A stretch of 61,210 nt of DNA, from assembly GCF_039793925.1 (NCBI RefSeq), contig NZ_JBAMME010000090.1, positions 1 to 61,210 of the forward strand. Reading direction: 5' to 3'. The notes under the pieces are model-generated. The model was given only the letters and a program-made list of their open reading frames with translations. It made no database searches and was not told the DNA's origin. The position numbers and the translations under genes are program-made. Shown piece by piece: positions 35,519 to 44,606 of this stretch. Each line of letters begins with the position of its first letter. The stretch's first letter is position 1. The DNA is from Thermogutta sp039793925 (GTDB lineage Bacteria; Planctomycetota; Planctomycetia; Pirellulales; Thermoguttaceae).

Positions 35519-36874
35519 CTAACTCATCGCCAGATACACTTTACGGATGGCCTTCACAATGTCTTTCAAGTCGTCTTCCGTAAAATTCGGGTCCATGATC
35601 ACGCCACCGAAGCGATTGATAATGTCAATCGTTTTGGGGCAGCACTCAGCACCGTAACGGAGCTCGCCCGCCCGCTTGGTCCTGAAAGACGGCCATTCCC
35701 GATGTACGGTGGACTTCGCTTCGATACGACGGTCGATCGGGAGGATGACAGAACCCGCGGGCCCCACCGCCGCGATTCCTTCCGCCCGCAATGCCCGGAG
35801 GAATCGGTCACGATTCTGGCGATTGCCCAGGTCGAGATAGACAGCGTAGCCAATATCTCCGTCAATGTCTGGGGATTTGCGGAGCTTGATACCGGGCAGG
35901 TCGGCAATTCCTTCCCGGACAAAGCGGGCATTCTCTCTCAACCGAGAACAGATGGTTTCCAGTTTTTCCAGTTGCGCTTTGAGCACCGCCCCTGTGAACT
36001 CACTCATTCGAAAGTTACACGATGCGTACGGGGCCACGATTCCCCCCTTGAGCATTTCTTGGTAGGGCGATCGAAGGGATCCCACATCGTGAAAGCGGAG
36101 TGATCGCTCGAAGAGCACAACGTCGTTGGTGACCACGGCTCCCCCTTCGCCGGAAGTGATCGTTTTGCTCAATTGGAAGCTATTGATCCCGATGTCACCC
36201 AGAGACCCGACATAGCGGCCTTTGTACTTACCGCCAACACATTGTGCAAAATCCTCCAACACGCGCAGGCCATACTTTTTCGCGATATCCAAAATCGGTT
36301 CAAGATCTGCTGGGGTTCCCTGCAAGTGACAGACAATGATCGCTTTCGTCTGGGGCGTGATCTTGGATTCAATATCTGTGGGATCAATATTGAAGGACTC
36401 GTCCACTTCAGCGAACACCGGTAGTCCCCCGGCAAGAACGATCGCGTCATAATCGGCATACCAAGTCCAGGCCGGGAGGATCACTTCATCGCCGGGTCCT
36501 ACTTCCAGGGCTGCCATGGCCGTTACCAACGCCGTGGTACCCGAGGTCACGCCGAGGGCGTACTTCACTCCCAGGTGCGCTGCATACGCTTTCTCGAACT
36601 GGAGGACTTTCGAGTTTTCATGCCACCAGCGGAACGGTTGCCGGGACTCCAAAACCTCAATCAGTTCTTGCTTTTCGCGATCATCGTAGAACTGAGGGCC
36701 ATAAGGCCTGGCGGACAGCAGCGATTTTCTGACAGGTTCTCCGCCTTCAATCGCCAGCCGCTCGGCAGAAGATTCGATGGCCTTCCCCCGCGTCAGCCGA
36801 GAACTCATGGCTGCGCCGCCGAGAATGCCGAGGGTCACCAAAAAGTTCCGCCGATTCGTCTCCTGAAAAAACAT
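35519..36874 (-). CDS. Tat-exported DegT/DnrJ/EryC1/StrS-family aminotransferase
   Basis: 451 residues. The N terminus NRRNFLVTLG plus a hydrophobic stretch is a Tat signal. The PLP fold type I core shows GVTSGTTAL (about 105), LEDFAQCVGG (about 208, cofactor-ring Asp) and FQLSKTITSGEGGA (about 231), whose Lys should form the PLP Schiff base. The family transaminates nucleotide-linked keto-sugars, normally in the cytoplasm; export with a Tat signal is unusual but recurrent in planctomycetes. An active lysine is present, so this is not an obvious pseudo-enzyme. GGAG is 5 nt before the ATG at 36874; an upstream start would bury the Tat signal. The second aminotransferase of the operon. Confidence 0.9.
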   Translation of the reverse strand: MFFQETNRRNFLVTLGILGGAAMSSRLTRGKAIESSAERLAIEGGEPVRKSLLSARPYGPQFYDDREKQELIEVLESRQPFRWWHENSKVLQFEKAYAAHLGVKYALGVTSGTTALVTAMAALEVGPGDEVILPAWTWYADYDAIVLAGGLPVFAEVDESFNIDPTDIESKITPQTKAIIVCHLQGTPADLEPILDIAKKYGLRVLEDFAQCVGGKYKGRYVGSLGDIGINSFQLSKTITSGEGGAVVTNDVVLFERSLRFHDVGSLRSPYQEMLKGGIVAPYASCNFRMSEFTGAVLKAQLEKLETICSRLRENARFVREGIADLPGIKLRKSPDIDGDIGYAVYLDLGNRQNRDRFLRALRAEGIAAVGPAGSVILPIDRRIEAKSTVHREWPSFRTKRAGELRYGAECCPKTIDIINRFGGVIMDPNFTEDDLKDIVKAIRKVYLAMS

Positions 36875-36983
36875 GGCAACTCCTCCGTCCATCAACGAGT
36901 ACCAACAGCCAGTTGGTGAGAAAATGTGGAGCTCTTGTCCCCCCGGCAATTGCCAGTCCTATCGATTTGACCACACATTAGTT

Positions 36984-38327
36984 TTAAATAGCATAATACT
37001 TTGCCACCTTGCGGATCGCTGCGCCTATCTGGCGAATGTACTCCTCTTCCATGAACTCTGTCACAGGCAAACGAATGCAGGTCGCCAAAATGGCCTCCGC
37101 CTCGGGGCAGTGGTGCTGAGTGTAGTCCATCTTTGTTAGCCCCATTTCTTTAACAGGCCATCGTCCGGCAAAAAACGCATGTTTCTGGAAAACCGGCTCT
37201 CCATACAACGGTTTCCCGATATAACCACCAATTGCAGGGACACCTTCCGCTTGCAGGGCGCGAACAAACTGCGATCGATTACACCGTAACTCATTCGGTT
37301 TTAGTCGGAACATGTAATACCAATAGACGGCCCTATCTTCCGGGTGGACCTGATGCGGCAAAATGCCCGGACAATCGCTGATAATGTCTGTGAGGAGGTT
37401 GCCCAGGCGTGATCTTTTCTCTGCGATTCCTTCCAGACGGGTAAGCTGTGCAGCAGCGACAGCCGCCTGTGGTTCACTCATCCGGTAATTCGTGGCGAAC
37501 ACCTCCAGCCCCAAGCCGCGAGTTCGATCGTATCCCTTATCGCCAAAACGCTGAATATCCGGTCCGAACTGCTCGCTGTTTGTCCCTACCACACCACCAT
37601 CCCCGCACGTGACGTGCTTGCTGTTTTGCAGAGAAAAGCAGGCAAAATCCCCAATCGTTCCGATGGGCTTGCCCCGATATTTGGCTCCCCAAGCCTGGCA
37701 GCAATCCTCAATGAGCACCAAATTGTGGCGGTCGGCAATTTGGCGAAGCGCCTCCATATCGCAGGGATTTCCCATCAGATGCACAGCGATTATTGCCCGG
37801 GTCCGCGGCGTGATTCGCTTTTCCACGTCCGCCGGATCCAGGTTGAAGGTTGCCGGGCCGAGGTCCGCAAATACGGGCACAGCTTGCTGATAGATGACGC
37901 CGATGACCGTCCCAATATCGGTAACCGGCGACGTGATGACCTCATCACCCAAGCCGATGCCCGCCGACGCAACTGCGATGTGCAAAGCTGCTGTCCCCGA
38001 GGAGCACGTCTGCACATACTTCACCGGGCATACTTCCTGGAACCGCTTTTTGAGGAGTGCGGTCTGGGGCCCGCCCCAGTAAAACAACGTGGTTTGATCG
38101 ATCATTTCCTGCAGCTGGCGGAGTTCGGGTTCCCCCCAGCGCTTGCCGCTTCCAGCCCCGACGGTCACAGAACGGGGACCACCCTGGATGGCCAGTGTGA
38201 CGTTCTCTTCAGCATTTGCCGAGCGAAGAACCCTGCTAGTCAAAAACATGCCCAAGGCGACCGCCGAGGAACCCTGGCGAACAAAATCACGGCGGTTCAA
38301 GCGGTATTTGGCGCGGTGGTGAGACAT
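36984..38327 (-). CDS. Tat-exported DegT/DnrJ/EryC1/StrS-family aminotransferase
   Basis: 447 residues. An RRDFVRQGSS Tat motif precedes a hydrophobic segment (about 20-38). Core motifs: QTCSSGTAALHIA (about 107), LIEDCCQAWGA (about 199) and SLQNSKHVTCGDGG (about 222), with the PLP-binding Lys in NSKHVT. It is related to, but clearly different from, the adjacent aminotransferase, so the pair is an old duplication or two substrate specificities. GGAG lies 6 nt before the ATG. It is the first gene of a run aminotransferase, aminotransferase, oxidoreductase, RidA-like lipoprotein, behind a promoter at 38422-38450. Confidence 0.9.
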   Translation of the reverse strand: MSHHRAKYRLNRRDFVRQGSSAVALGMFLTSRVLRSANAEENVTLAIQGGPRSVTVGAGSGKRWGEPELRQLQEMIDQTTLFYWGGPQTALLKKRFQEVCPVKYVQTCSSGTAALHIAVASAGIGLGDEVITSPVTDIGTVIGVIYQQAVPVFADLGPATFNLDPADVEKRITPRTRAIIAVHLMGNPCDMEALRQIADRHNLVLIEDCCQAWGAKYRGKPIGTIGDFACFSLQNSKHVTCGDGGVVGTNSEQFGPDIQRFGDKGYDRTRGLGLEVFATNYRMSEPQAAVAAAQLTRLEGIAEKRSRLGNLLTDIISDCPGILPHQVHPEDRAVYWYYMFRLKPNELRCNRSQFVRALQAEGVPAIGGYIGKPLYGEPVFQKHAFFAGRWPVKEMGLTKMDYTQHHCPEAEAILATCIRLPVTEFMEEEYIRQIGAAIRKVAKYYAI

Positions 38328-38421
38328 TCCTCACTCCTTCGGCATTACGAACTGGCAATTTCACGCCCCAGGACCAGAAAGCTTCGGTGCGTGAGGATAG
38401 CTTTCCGGAATCGCGCAACTC

Positions 38422-38450
38422 AATGTAAGACGCCCCATTTGCCCTGTCAA
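38422..38450 (-). promoter_or_regulatory. Putative sigma70-like promoter of the exported aminotransferase operon
   Basis: On the minus strand, TTGACA (38450-38445, exact consensus), 17-nt spacer, TACATT (38427-38422). This gives a leader of about 88 nt before the start at 38327. Confidence 0.6.
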
Positions 38451-38517
38451 CAGTCCCGCACGAAATTTTTTCGCCCCGTGGGGAGCCCATCTTCGGGCCA
38501 ACTTCGACGCATGCCAG

Positions 38518-39435
38518 TTACCGAGAGCCCCAATCCAGCCCCAAGTCCAGCCAAACGGCTTTGTGTGTCAGCGCGCCGACACTGATCCTTTCTACGCCTG
38601 TCTCGGCCACCATTCGGACATTGGACAGATCGATACCCCCCGAGGCTTCCAGCTCCACTTCCGGCGCCAAATTGTTGCGAATGGCAACAGCCTCACAAAG
38701 CATGGCCAGACTCATATTATCGAGGAGCACGATGTCTGGCCGTTCGGGGAGCACCGCCTCAAGCTGCTCCAGGTCATCCACCTCAATCTCGAGAATGACA
38801 CGGTGAGCCAATCGAGAGCCGAACTCCCGGGCCAGCGCCACGGCGCGTTTCGCCGCCAGCAGGCGATTTCCCCGAACTGATTCTGTCAGCCACGCCAGAT
38901 GATTATCCTTTATCAGCATTGCGGCATTGAGTCCTGAACGATGATTATGCCCCCCACCGCACCGGACTGCATATTTCTCAAGTAATCGCCATCCGGGCGT
39001 GGTCTTCCTCGTGTCGTAAATCTTGGCTTGGGTGTGACTCACTGCTTGCACATACTGCCGTGTGAGAGTGGCGATTCCCGACAATTTTCCCAGAAAATTC
39101 AGGACGATTCTTTCCACAGCGAGGATCGCACGCACGGGACCGGATATTCTGCCGACGACGTTGCCTTTCGTTATGGCAGCGCCCTCCTGGAGGAGCGGCT
39201 GCCAACTCAACGGCCACCCTAACTCCTCAAACACGATGGGAACCACTGGAAGGCCAGCCAAAACGCCGTCGCTTCGGCTGACAATTTGGGCTTCTCCTCG
39301 AGCATCGGCAGCAACGATTCCCAGTGTGGTGATGTCGCCTTCACTTCCCAGATCTTCATCAATCGCCATCCGCACAAGCTGACGACAGCTCGTCTCTAAA
39401 TCTGGTCCCCAGTTGATCTGCAGGAAATCTTCCAT
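38518..39435 (-). CDS. nadC: Nicotinate-nucleotide diphosphorylase (quinolinate phosphoribosyltransferase)
   Basis: 305 residues. The enzyme converts quinolinate and PRPP to nicotinate mononucleotide in de novo NAD synthesis in the cytoplasm. Seen: DEDLGSEGDITT (about 30), VERIVLNFLGKLSGIAT (about 112, phosphoribosyl-site helix), DTRKTTPGWR (about 142-151), RCGGGHNHRSGLNAAMLIKDNH (about 159-180, partly quoted by its core GGGHNHR), EIEVDDLEQL (about 219) and LEASGGIDLSNV (about 264). These are the family signature motifs. The ATG at 39435 is preferred, with GAGGTG 9 nt upstream; a GTG lies at 39447. It is the last gene of the cyclase, synthase, prenyltransferase-like run, an odd place for an NAD gene. 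No nadA or nadB is in the window. Confidence 0.96.
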   Translation of the reverse strand: MEDFLQINWGPDLETSCRQLVRMAIDEDLGSEGDITTLGIVAADARGEAQIVSRSDGVLAGLPVVPIVFEELGWPLSWQPLLQEGAAITKGNVVGRISGPVRAILAVERIVLNFLGKLSGIATLTRQYVQAVSHTQAKIYDTRKTTPGWRLLEKYAVRCGGGHNHRSGLNAAMLIKDNHLAWLTESVRGNRLLAAKRAVALAREFGSRLAHRVILEIEVDDLEQLEAVLPERPDIVLLDNMSLAMLCEAVAIRNNLAPEVELEASGGIDLSNVRMVAETGVERISVGALTHKAVWLDLGLDWGSR

Positions 39436-39535
39436 GGCAAAATCCACCTCTTACCGGAATCTGCAAACGCAATTCGCCGGGCAAACGCCAACTGAGCGTG
39501 GTGATAATGGTGGCAGGCTTGATTTGGCCCACGTT

Positions 39536-40492
39536 CTATCCACGTATCACACGCTGTTTCAACATCTGAAGGGCTGCCAAACTGAGGATTCCGTAGAAAG
39601 TGTATTCCACATCACATTGATCATCCCTGTGGTGCCCGAAGAATCCCCCCGACGCGTTCGCCAAAGAAAGGCAATAGTTTTCCGTCTGATTCAAGTTAAA
39701 GGAAAGATCCTTCTCCTTTAAATAACTCATGCTGATAAGGGCGGAACAAGTGCTAAGAAGATCGCTTTCGCCCACATGTGCTGACGCGGCAAATCCGCCA
39801 TCCGGCTTTTGGACAGAGGCGAAAAATTGATGAACACCGTCCAGATCGATAGCCTGCAATCGTCCTAATTGTGCCAGAGCGGTCACCGCCGCGGCCGTGG
39901 GATTGGTGCCCGAGTGGCGTAACATCGGCAACTCTACGAACCCCCCATCCGACCGCTGACGTTTCGCAAAGAACCGGGACAATGTGTCCTGATCGGGGAG
40001 AGGAAGCTCCAGCAGATGCGCTGCCATGATGGCGAGAAATGTGTGATACGTGCTTCCTGCCGCACTGTGAGGCGCCTTGGCAAAACCTCCATCTTCGCGC
40101 TGTAACGACTTCAGAAGCGATCGACCGACCTCTGCGAGTCTGGTCCCGAGGTCGGACAGATCCTGATCTGCGAAGATCGTGGCCAGCGCACAGAGTGTCA
40201 CGGCAGAATCGAGGTCGACGAGAGTCTTTATCGATGCGTCGTCACCAAGTTGGCTTTTCAAGTAAGTGGCCAGTCGCTGCCACTGTGAGGCGTGGGAACA
40301 CCCAATCAACGCAAGAAGTCGAGCGGCAAATGCAGAATAATATAGACTTGAACCGCCATTACGGCCTGGAAACCCACCGTCGTCTTGCTGCTGTTGGCCG
40401 AGCCAATCCCGATGAACAACGAGAAAAGGAGACGGCAGCCTTTGGATGGCGGTCAGAATCCCCAATGGAATCCCTGGCAAGTGGAAGAACAT
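39536..40492 (-). CDS. Prenyltransferase-beta/squalene-oxidase-repeat protein lacking the zinc ligands
   Basis: 318 residues made of alpha-alpha barrel repeats, each with a QxxDGGF-like turn (QQQDDGGFPG, LQREDGGFA, RQRSDGGFV, VQKPDGGFA, ASGGFF). This is the fold of protein farnesyl/geranylgeranyltransferase beta subunits and of triterpene cyclases. The Asp/Cys/His zinc ligands of protein prenyltransferases are not found: the expected segments read ESDLLSTCSAL and GTNPTAAAV. There is also no DxDD cyclase acid. It may therefore bind an isoprenoid without transferring it. It lies 75 nt behind the polyprenyl synthetase gene and 100 nt before nadC, so it is probably part of the isoprenoid operon. 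Confidence 0.78.
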   Translation of the reverse strand: MFFHLPGIPLGILTAIQRLPSPFLVVHRDWLGQQQQDDGGFPGRNGGSSLYYSAFAARLLALIGCSHASQWQRLATYLKSQLGDDASIKTLVDLDSAVTLCALATIFADQDLSDLGTRLAEVGRSLLKSLQREDGGFAKAPHSAAGSTYHTFLAIMAAHLLELPLPDQDTLSRFFAKRQRSDGGFVELPMLRHSGTNPTAAAVTALAQLGRLQAIDLDGVHQFFASVQKPDGGFAASAHVGESDLLSTCSALISMSYLKEKDLSFNLNQTENYCLSLANASGGFFGHHRDDQCDVEYTFYGILSLAALQMLKQRVIRG

Positions 40493-40566
40493 TGCTCACT
40501 CGTAGCGCGAAGGTTCACTCTCTCCAAAAAGCCGATGGCATCCGCAACTAAGTGTTTATGAGACAT

Positions 40567-42327
40567 TCACACCCGGCCCGTTCTGAGGACGGCCTCCGTG
40601 AGGTACACCAGAAATTGGCGAACCTCGTCATGGGGGATCGCACTCGCCAAGGCCACAGCCCTCTCTCTTTCTTTCCGAAATATTTTTTCGGCTGCTGCGA
40701 AAACCCCGCGACGCTCAAATTCCGCGCGAACTCCGTAAATTCTTTCCAGCATCGCATCCTGACTTGCGTCAGGGGGGAACGCTATCATGTCGGCGAATTG
40801 TGCTCCCCAAAAGTGCCAGCCAAGTGCCCAAAATAATGTCGGCCGCCGGGAAAGCAAATCCGTGCCCAGCAATCTTTTGTTGTCTTCCTGCACTTCCCAA
40901 TCGCTGAGGTCGTTCTGGATTTGAAACGCGATACCAAATGCATGCGCAAATTTGCGAACTTGCCAAACCCACTCCGGCAACGGACCGGCCAGTCGGAGAC
41001 CAGCCAGAATAGAGACTTCGAACGCCGGCCCTGTCTTCATTGCGTAAATGCGGAGAATCTGAGGGACGCGAACCGGCTCCGATGGGTTGCGAGCCAGCCA
41101 GAGCTCTGCGCCCTGTCCAGAACAGAGCTCGACGTGGGCCTGAGAAAACACTCGCACCAGGTCAGCGACGAGCCCTCCTGGCGTCTCACCTGCCGGCGTG
41201 TCAATCGATGCAATGGCCGAGTAGCCCAGGCCAATCAGGTAATCGCCCACATTCAACGCAATGGGTATTCCCCAGCGCTCGTGAAGCGTCGTCCGCCCGT
41301 AGCGGTAGCGGTCGCCGTCCTCAATGTCATCGTGGATTAAAGAAGCCTTGTGAAAAACCTCTACCGCCAGGGCCACACGCCGCACGTAGTCCGGGACCTC
41401 GATTGGGGTATCGCCCAATAGCTTTGCGAGTTTCCCGCCCCCGACAGCATCGTATACTCCCAGGGTGATAAACGGACGATAGTACTTGCCCCCCTCTTTG
41501 AGATAGCTGTAGCCAATGTCCTCAGTAATCGCCAGAGGATCTTCAGCCCCGTTTCCCTGGATAGCCGCTGCCACCTGCCGCGGCAAAATGTCCTCCGCAT
41601 TGTCCCGAACGATCCGCACGGCGAGTCGCATCAGGGGTAGATACGACCGGCCAACCAGTGTCTGCGGAACGTAGGGCGTTTCAATCATTTCGACAATCCA
41701 ATCCTCGTCGGTGGCCGTATTCTGACAACGATCGACCAGCAACGGGACGGCCATGCACGGGATTCCCGCCATCAGAATGCGTTCCAGAGAACGCTCCAGG
41801 GAATTCAAGCACGCCACTCCCAAGAGGGCATCCGCTTCACCACTGAGGATCAGCCGCATCACAACAGGTGAGCCCTCAGCAATGAGGACTCGGTAACCTT
41901 TTGCCCGAGCCATTTCCCCAAGCCAGCCCAAACTGCATCCCCCGCAACCGAGACACGCCAGACCTCCTCTGGAATAAGAAGCCGCGCACAGGCTGGCGTT
42001 GCGCATGCAATGTGGTAGCAGCAAAAGACGTCTTTCATAGGGGACGTTCATCACCTGCGGTTGCCAAAAAGCCGAGCCGAGGACCACCATGGTCCATCCC
42101 AGATAGGCTCGTGGCAATCCGAGTCGATGCAGAAGGGCCTCGGCCGCTCTTTCAAGTCGGGAACGCGTCAGTGGCACTGAATGATCGAAGGTGCCGGCAT
42201 CTTTGATCGCTTCTCGGCGGATCAGTTCCCGTACCCCTCTGTCGACCGGGACAAGCTTGATTGTTGAGGAATTTTGGTGAGTTGCCGATTCGATCCGCGC
42301 ATTTGCCACATCGTCGCGATCTGCCAT
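40567..42327 (-). CDS. DUF116-polyprenyl diphosphate synthase fusion
   Basis: 586 residues, about twice a normal prenyl synthase. Residues about 80-230 are a DUF116-like domain with a cysteine-rich core (LPHCMRN, CAAS, then ACLGCGGCSLG) that could hold an Fe-S cluster or other metal. Residues about 265-586 are an isoprenyl diphosphate synthase: first Asp-rich motif LIHDDIEDGD (DDxxD, about 340), a YRYGRTTLHERWG segment just after it, and second motif FQIQNDLSDW (about 494), where the first Asp is replaced by Asn. The product chain length cannot be predicted with confidence. It condenses isopentenyl diphosphate units, presumably feeding the upstream cyclase. It is 83 nt downstream of the cyclase gene and in the same direction. 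Confidence 0.85.
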   Translation of the reverse strand: MADRDDVANARIESATHQNSSTIKLVPVDRGVRELIRREAIKDAGTFDHSVPLTRSRLERAAEALLHRLGLPRAYLGWTMVVLGSAFWQPQVMNVPYERRLLLLPHCMRNASLCAASYSRGGLACLGCGGCSLGWLGEMARAKGYRVLIAEGSPVVMRLILSGEADALLGVACLNSLERSLERILMAGIPCMAVPLLVDRCQNTATDEDWIVEMIETPYVPQTLVGRSYLPLMRLAVRIVRDNAEDILPRQVAAAIQGNGAEDPLAITEDIGYSYLKEGGKYYRPFITLGVYDAVGGGKLAKLLGDTPIEVPDYVRRVALAVEVFHKASLIHDDIEDGDRYRYGRTTLHERWGIPIALNVGDYLIGLGYSAIASIDTPAGETPGGLVADLVRVFSQAHVELCSGQGAELWLARNPSEPVRVPQILRIYAMKTGPAFEVSILAGLRLAGPLPEWVWQVRKFAHAFGIAFQIQNDLSDWEVQEDNKRLLGTDLLSRRPTLFWALGWHFWGAQFADMIAFPPDASQDAMLERIYGVRAEFERRGVFAAAEKIFRKERERAVALASAIPHDEVRQFLVYLTEAVLRTGRV

Positions 42328-42410
42328 TCGTGCCTCAGTTCGTCACAAATGCCTGGGAGCGGAGCAAGGATAATCACGTCGTTCTTTGAGGTTTCTGCCC
42401 GCTGAACTGC

Positions 42411-44378
42411 CTAGTTACCGGTTGCTGACTGGCGGTACCGCCCCAGTGCTTCCAGCGTAAAAATCAGGGGATAAAGCTCTTCAAAGTACCAAAGTCTTGC
42501 AAAGTACAGACCGATCGGGGTGGCTTGGGTCACCTTTCCTTCTTCCGTGGCTTGCACCAACCAGGTCGCTCCCCGCGTCCGTGCCTCCAGTCCGCCGCTA
42601 TCTGGGGAGGCAGACATCGCAGCAACCGCAAGGGCCGTCTCCTCGACCGACCCAGAATGATCCCGGTAACTCGCCTGGCCTGGTGGGGGCAGACTTTCGG
42701 TCCAGAATCCGCGGCCCCAACTTCCATCAGGATTCTGGTTGCCAGCCAACCATCCAATGGCCCGCCTCCAACAATCCGTATTGTGGACGCCCAGTTCTGC
42801 AAAAGCAAGTAAGCACTTCGCGGTGCCATAAACTGGACCGGCCTCACCAGGCAGCCACTCGTTTCCGAACCAGAGCGGTAACCAAAAGCCTTCCTCGGTT
42901 TGACAATTCACAAGGAATCGCATTCCCTTGTTCAGCGCCTGGACCATCCGTTTCCTGAAGACAGCTCGCCTCTTCCAAATACGTTCAATCAAACGGCAGA
43001 GTGCCGGTGAAAAGCGATCCGAAAAATCCAGGTGCGGCGGCTCCTGCTCCTGAACGTCCAGGTGTTCCAACACCCTACTCCAACCGTGTAGTGCCCGAAT
43101 AGCATGGGCTGTCAGATCAACGGCGCTCCGATCAAAAGGAAAACGCCCCCAACCGCGACAGAAGGTCGGCCAGCCCCCGTCCCGATTCTGCAAGTCCATC
43201 AGCCACTGCAGCCCGATGAGAACGTGCGGCCACAGGCGGGCCTTCTGGTCAACCGTGATTTCCGGCCAAAAATTACGCAGCGCCAGCAGGGCTCCGGCGG
43301 TATCGTCGGCGTCCGGCACCGCGCCTGTCTGATCCGTCCAGCCCCAACCTCCCGGTGCCGCCCCAGTGAATGGATGTGTATCCAGCCATTGGCACTGCGC
43401 AAGCCAGTCCAGAGACACCAAGGAGAGAAAGGGAACATCCGACGACGTTCCTCCCAGCCCAGCGGCATGTGCCGCGTTCATCGTGAGTGTGGTCAACCAC
43501 GTTGCAAGGTCAACATCGACGGGCCAACTCCCGTCTTCCCGCTGATTCCGAAGTAAAAAATCCAGCGCCCTGGCTACAATCGGATGACTCGTGAGGCCTG
43601 CTGTGGCTAGACACATCAGCACAAATGACGTGAGAGGGATCGCCTCGAGATAGCCCCCGCTGCTTGGCTGCATTTTTGAGGCGACCCGGAGACAACGCGA
43701 CTGAACCGCATCACGAATCAACCGAACCGGCGGGAACGAACTTGGATTCTTTTTGTGGCGCGCCAGGCCTACGGCAACCAAGGCGGGAATTGCGTAACTG
43801 ACAACCGGCATCCTGAGAAATCGGTAGAACGCCTGGGGAAACACTGCCAGTTCAAAGGGAAGTTGAGGGACGCTTTTCCAGGGAAAAATCCCGGCAATCG
43901 CACAGTTGGTTAGGATCGGAGCCACAAACGTCTGGTCGGCCCCATAGCGGTTTCTCAGTCCCCGGAGTTCTCCCTGGGATTTGAGATACGCTTCGGCCTC
44001 CGCCAGAATGTACCTACAGTCGTCTAATCGACCAGCCAGGTGGATGGCGGCTACGGCGAGATAGGTTGTCGCAACATTGGATCGGGAACGCTCCGTATCC
44101 CCCCAACCCCCGTCGTTTTGGTGGGTTTTCTTAAGATATTCAACGCCCAATGAAATCCCCCTGTTTAAACTGGCCGCGTCCACAGGTGGAACGCTAACTT
44201 CCGTCGCGTTTTGCCTGTAAATTGCCAAAGCGGAGATAGCCGTCGCGGTAGCCAGCGGGGAAGAACACAGATGCCCGCGCCAGAAACCCTCAGGTAACCG
44301 CCTGGCGTGCAAAAGATCCCAGACAGTCTGAATCGCTCGTTCGATCCGAGCCACTGTCAACGCTTCACTCATCGCCAT
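42411..44378 (-). CDS. Class II triterpene (squalene-hopene-type) cyclase family protein
   Basis: 655 residues, the usual length of squalene-hopene cyclases. Multiple QW-type repeats are visible (QNDGGWGD, QREDGSWPV, QNRDGGWPTF, QTEEGFWLP, QNPDGSWGRG), and PDADDTAGALL (about 355) carries the DxDD motif whose middle Asp protonates the substrate. The C-terminal HSGSVEETALA region differs from the TxSQTAWAL of typical hopene cyclases, so the substrate may be squalene or another linear isoprenoid made by the adjacent fused synthase. No squalene-synthase genes (hpnCDE) are in the window. It begins the minus-strand isoprenoid run; the start is ATG at 44378 or 44372. Family firm, product open. Confidence 0.88.
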   Translation of the reverse strand: MAMSEALTVARIERAIQTVWDLLHARRLPEGFWRGHLCSSPLATATAISALAIYRQNATEVSVPPVDAASLNRGISLGVEYLKKTHQNDGGWGDTERSRSNVATTYLAVAAIHLAGRLDDCRYILAEAEAYLKSQGELRGLRNRYGADQTFVAPILTNCAIAGIFPWKSVPQLPFELAVFPQAFYRFLRMPVVSYAIPALVAVGLARHKKNPSSFPPVRLIRDAVQSRCLRVASKMQPSSGGYLEAIPLTSFVLMCLATAGLTSHPIVARALDFLLRNQREDGSWPVDVDLATWLTTLTMNAAHAAGLGGTSSDVPFLSLVSLDWLAQCQWLDTHPFTGAAPGGWGWTDQTGAVPDADDTAGALLALRNFWPEITVDQKARLWPHVLIGLQWLMDLQNRDGGWPTFCRGWGRFPFDRSAVDLTAHAIRALHGWSRVLEHLDVQEQEPPHLDFSDRFSPALCRLIERIWKRRAVFRKRMVQALNKGMRFLVNCQTEEGFWLPLWFGNEWLPGEAGPVYGTAKCLLAFAELGVHNTDCWRRAIGWLAGNQNPDGSWGRGFWTESLPPPGQASYRDHSGSVEETALAVAAMSASPDSGGLEARTRGATWLVQATEEGKVTQATPIGLYFARLWYFEELYPLIFTLEALGRYRQSATGN

Positions 44379-44506
44379 CCCAAATTCCCACAGTTACTTG
44401 CGGGCATGCAGGTCTTGTCTCTGCGGCCGATTCGAGGACCGCCACGAAACATCCGCTGGGCCCCAAGGAAACAAACCGGGTTTTTACCTCGCACCATTCC
44501 GTACAC

Positions 44507-44531
44507 GCCGATTGAGCGTATTATAATCGGC
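44507..44531. promoter_or_regulatory. Palindromic operator candidate over a -10 box
   Basis: GCCGATT (44507-44513) and AATCGGC (44525-44531) are a perfect inverted repeat with an 11-nt spacer. A TATAAT (44522-44527, plus strand) overlaps the right arm. It lies between the divergent cyclase and radical SAM genes, a good place for a shared regulator; the -35 for this box is poor. Confidence 0.4.
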
Positions 44532-44606
44532 AGAGATGAGACATCTGCCGGTGGACAGGCGTGTCGTGATGCCATCCCATTCCGCTGAATAAAAGGAAGC
44601 GGGTCT

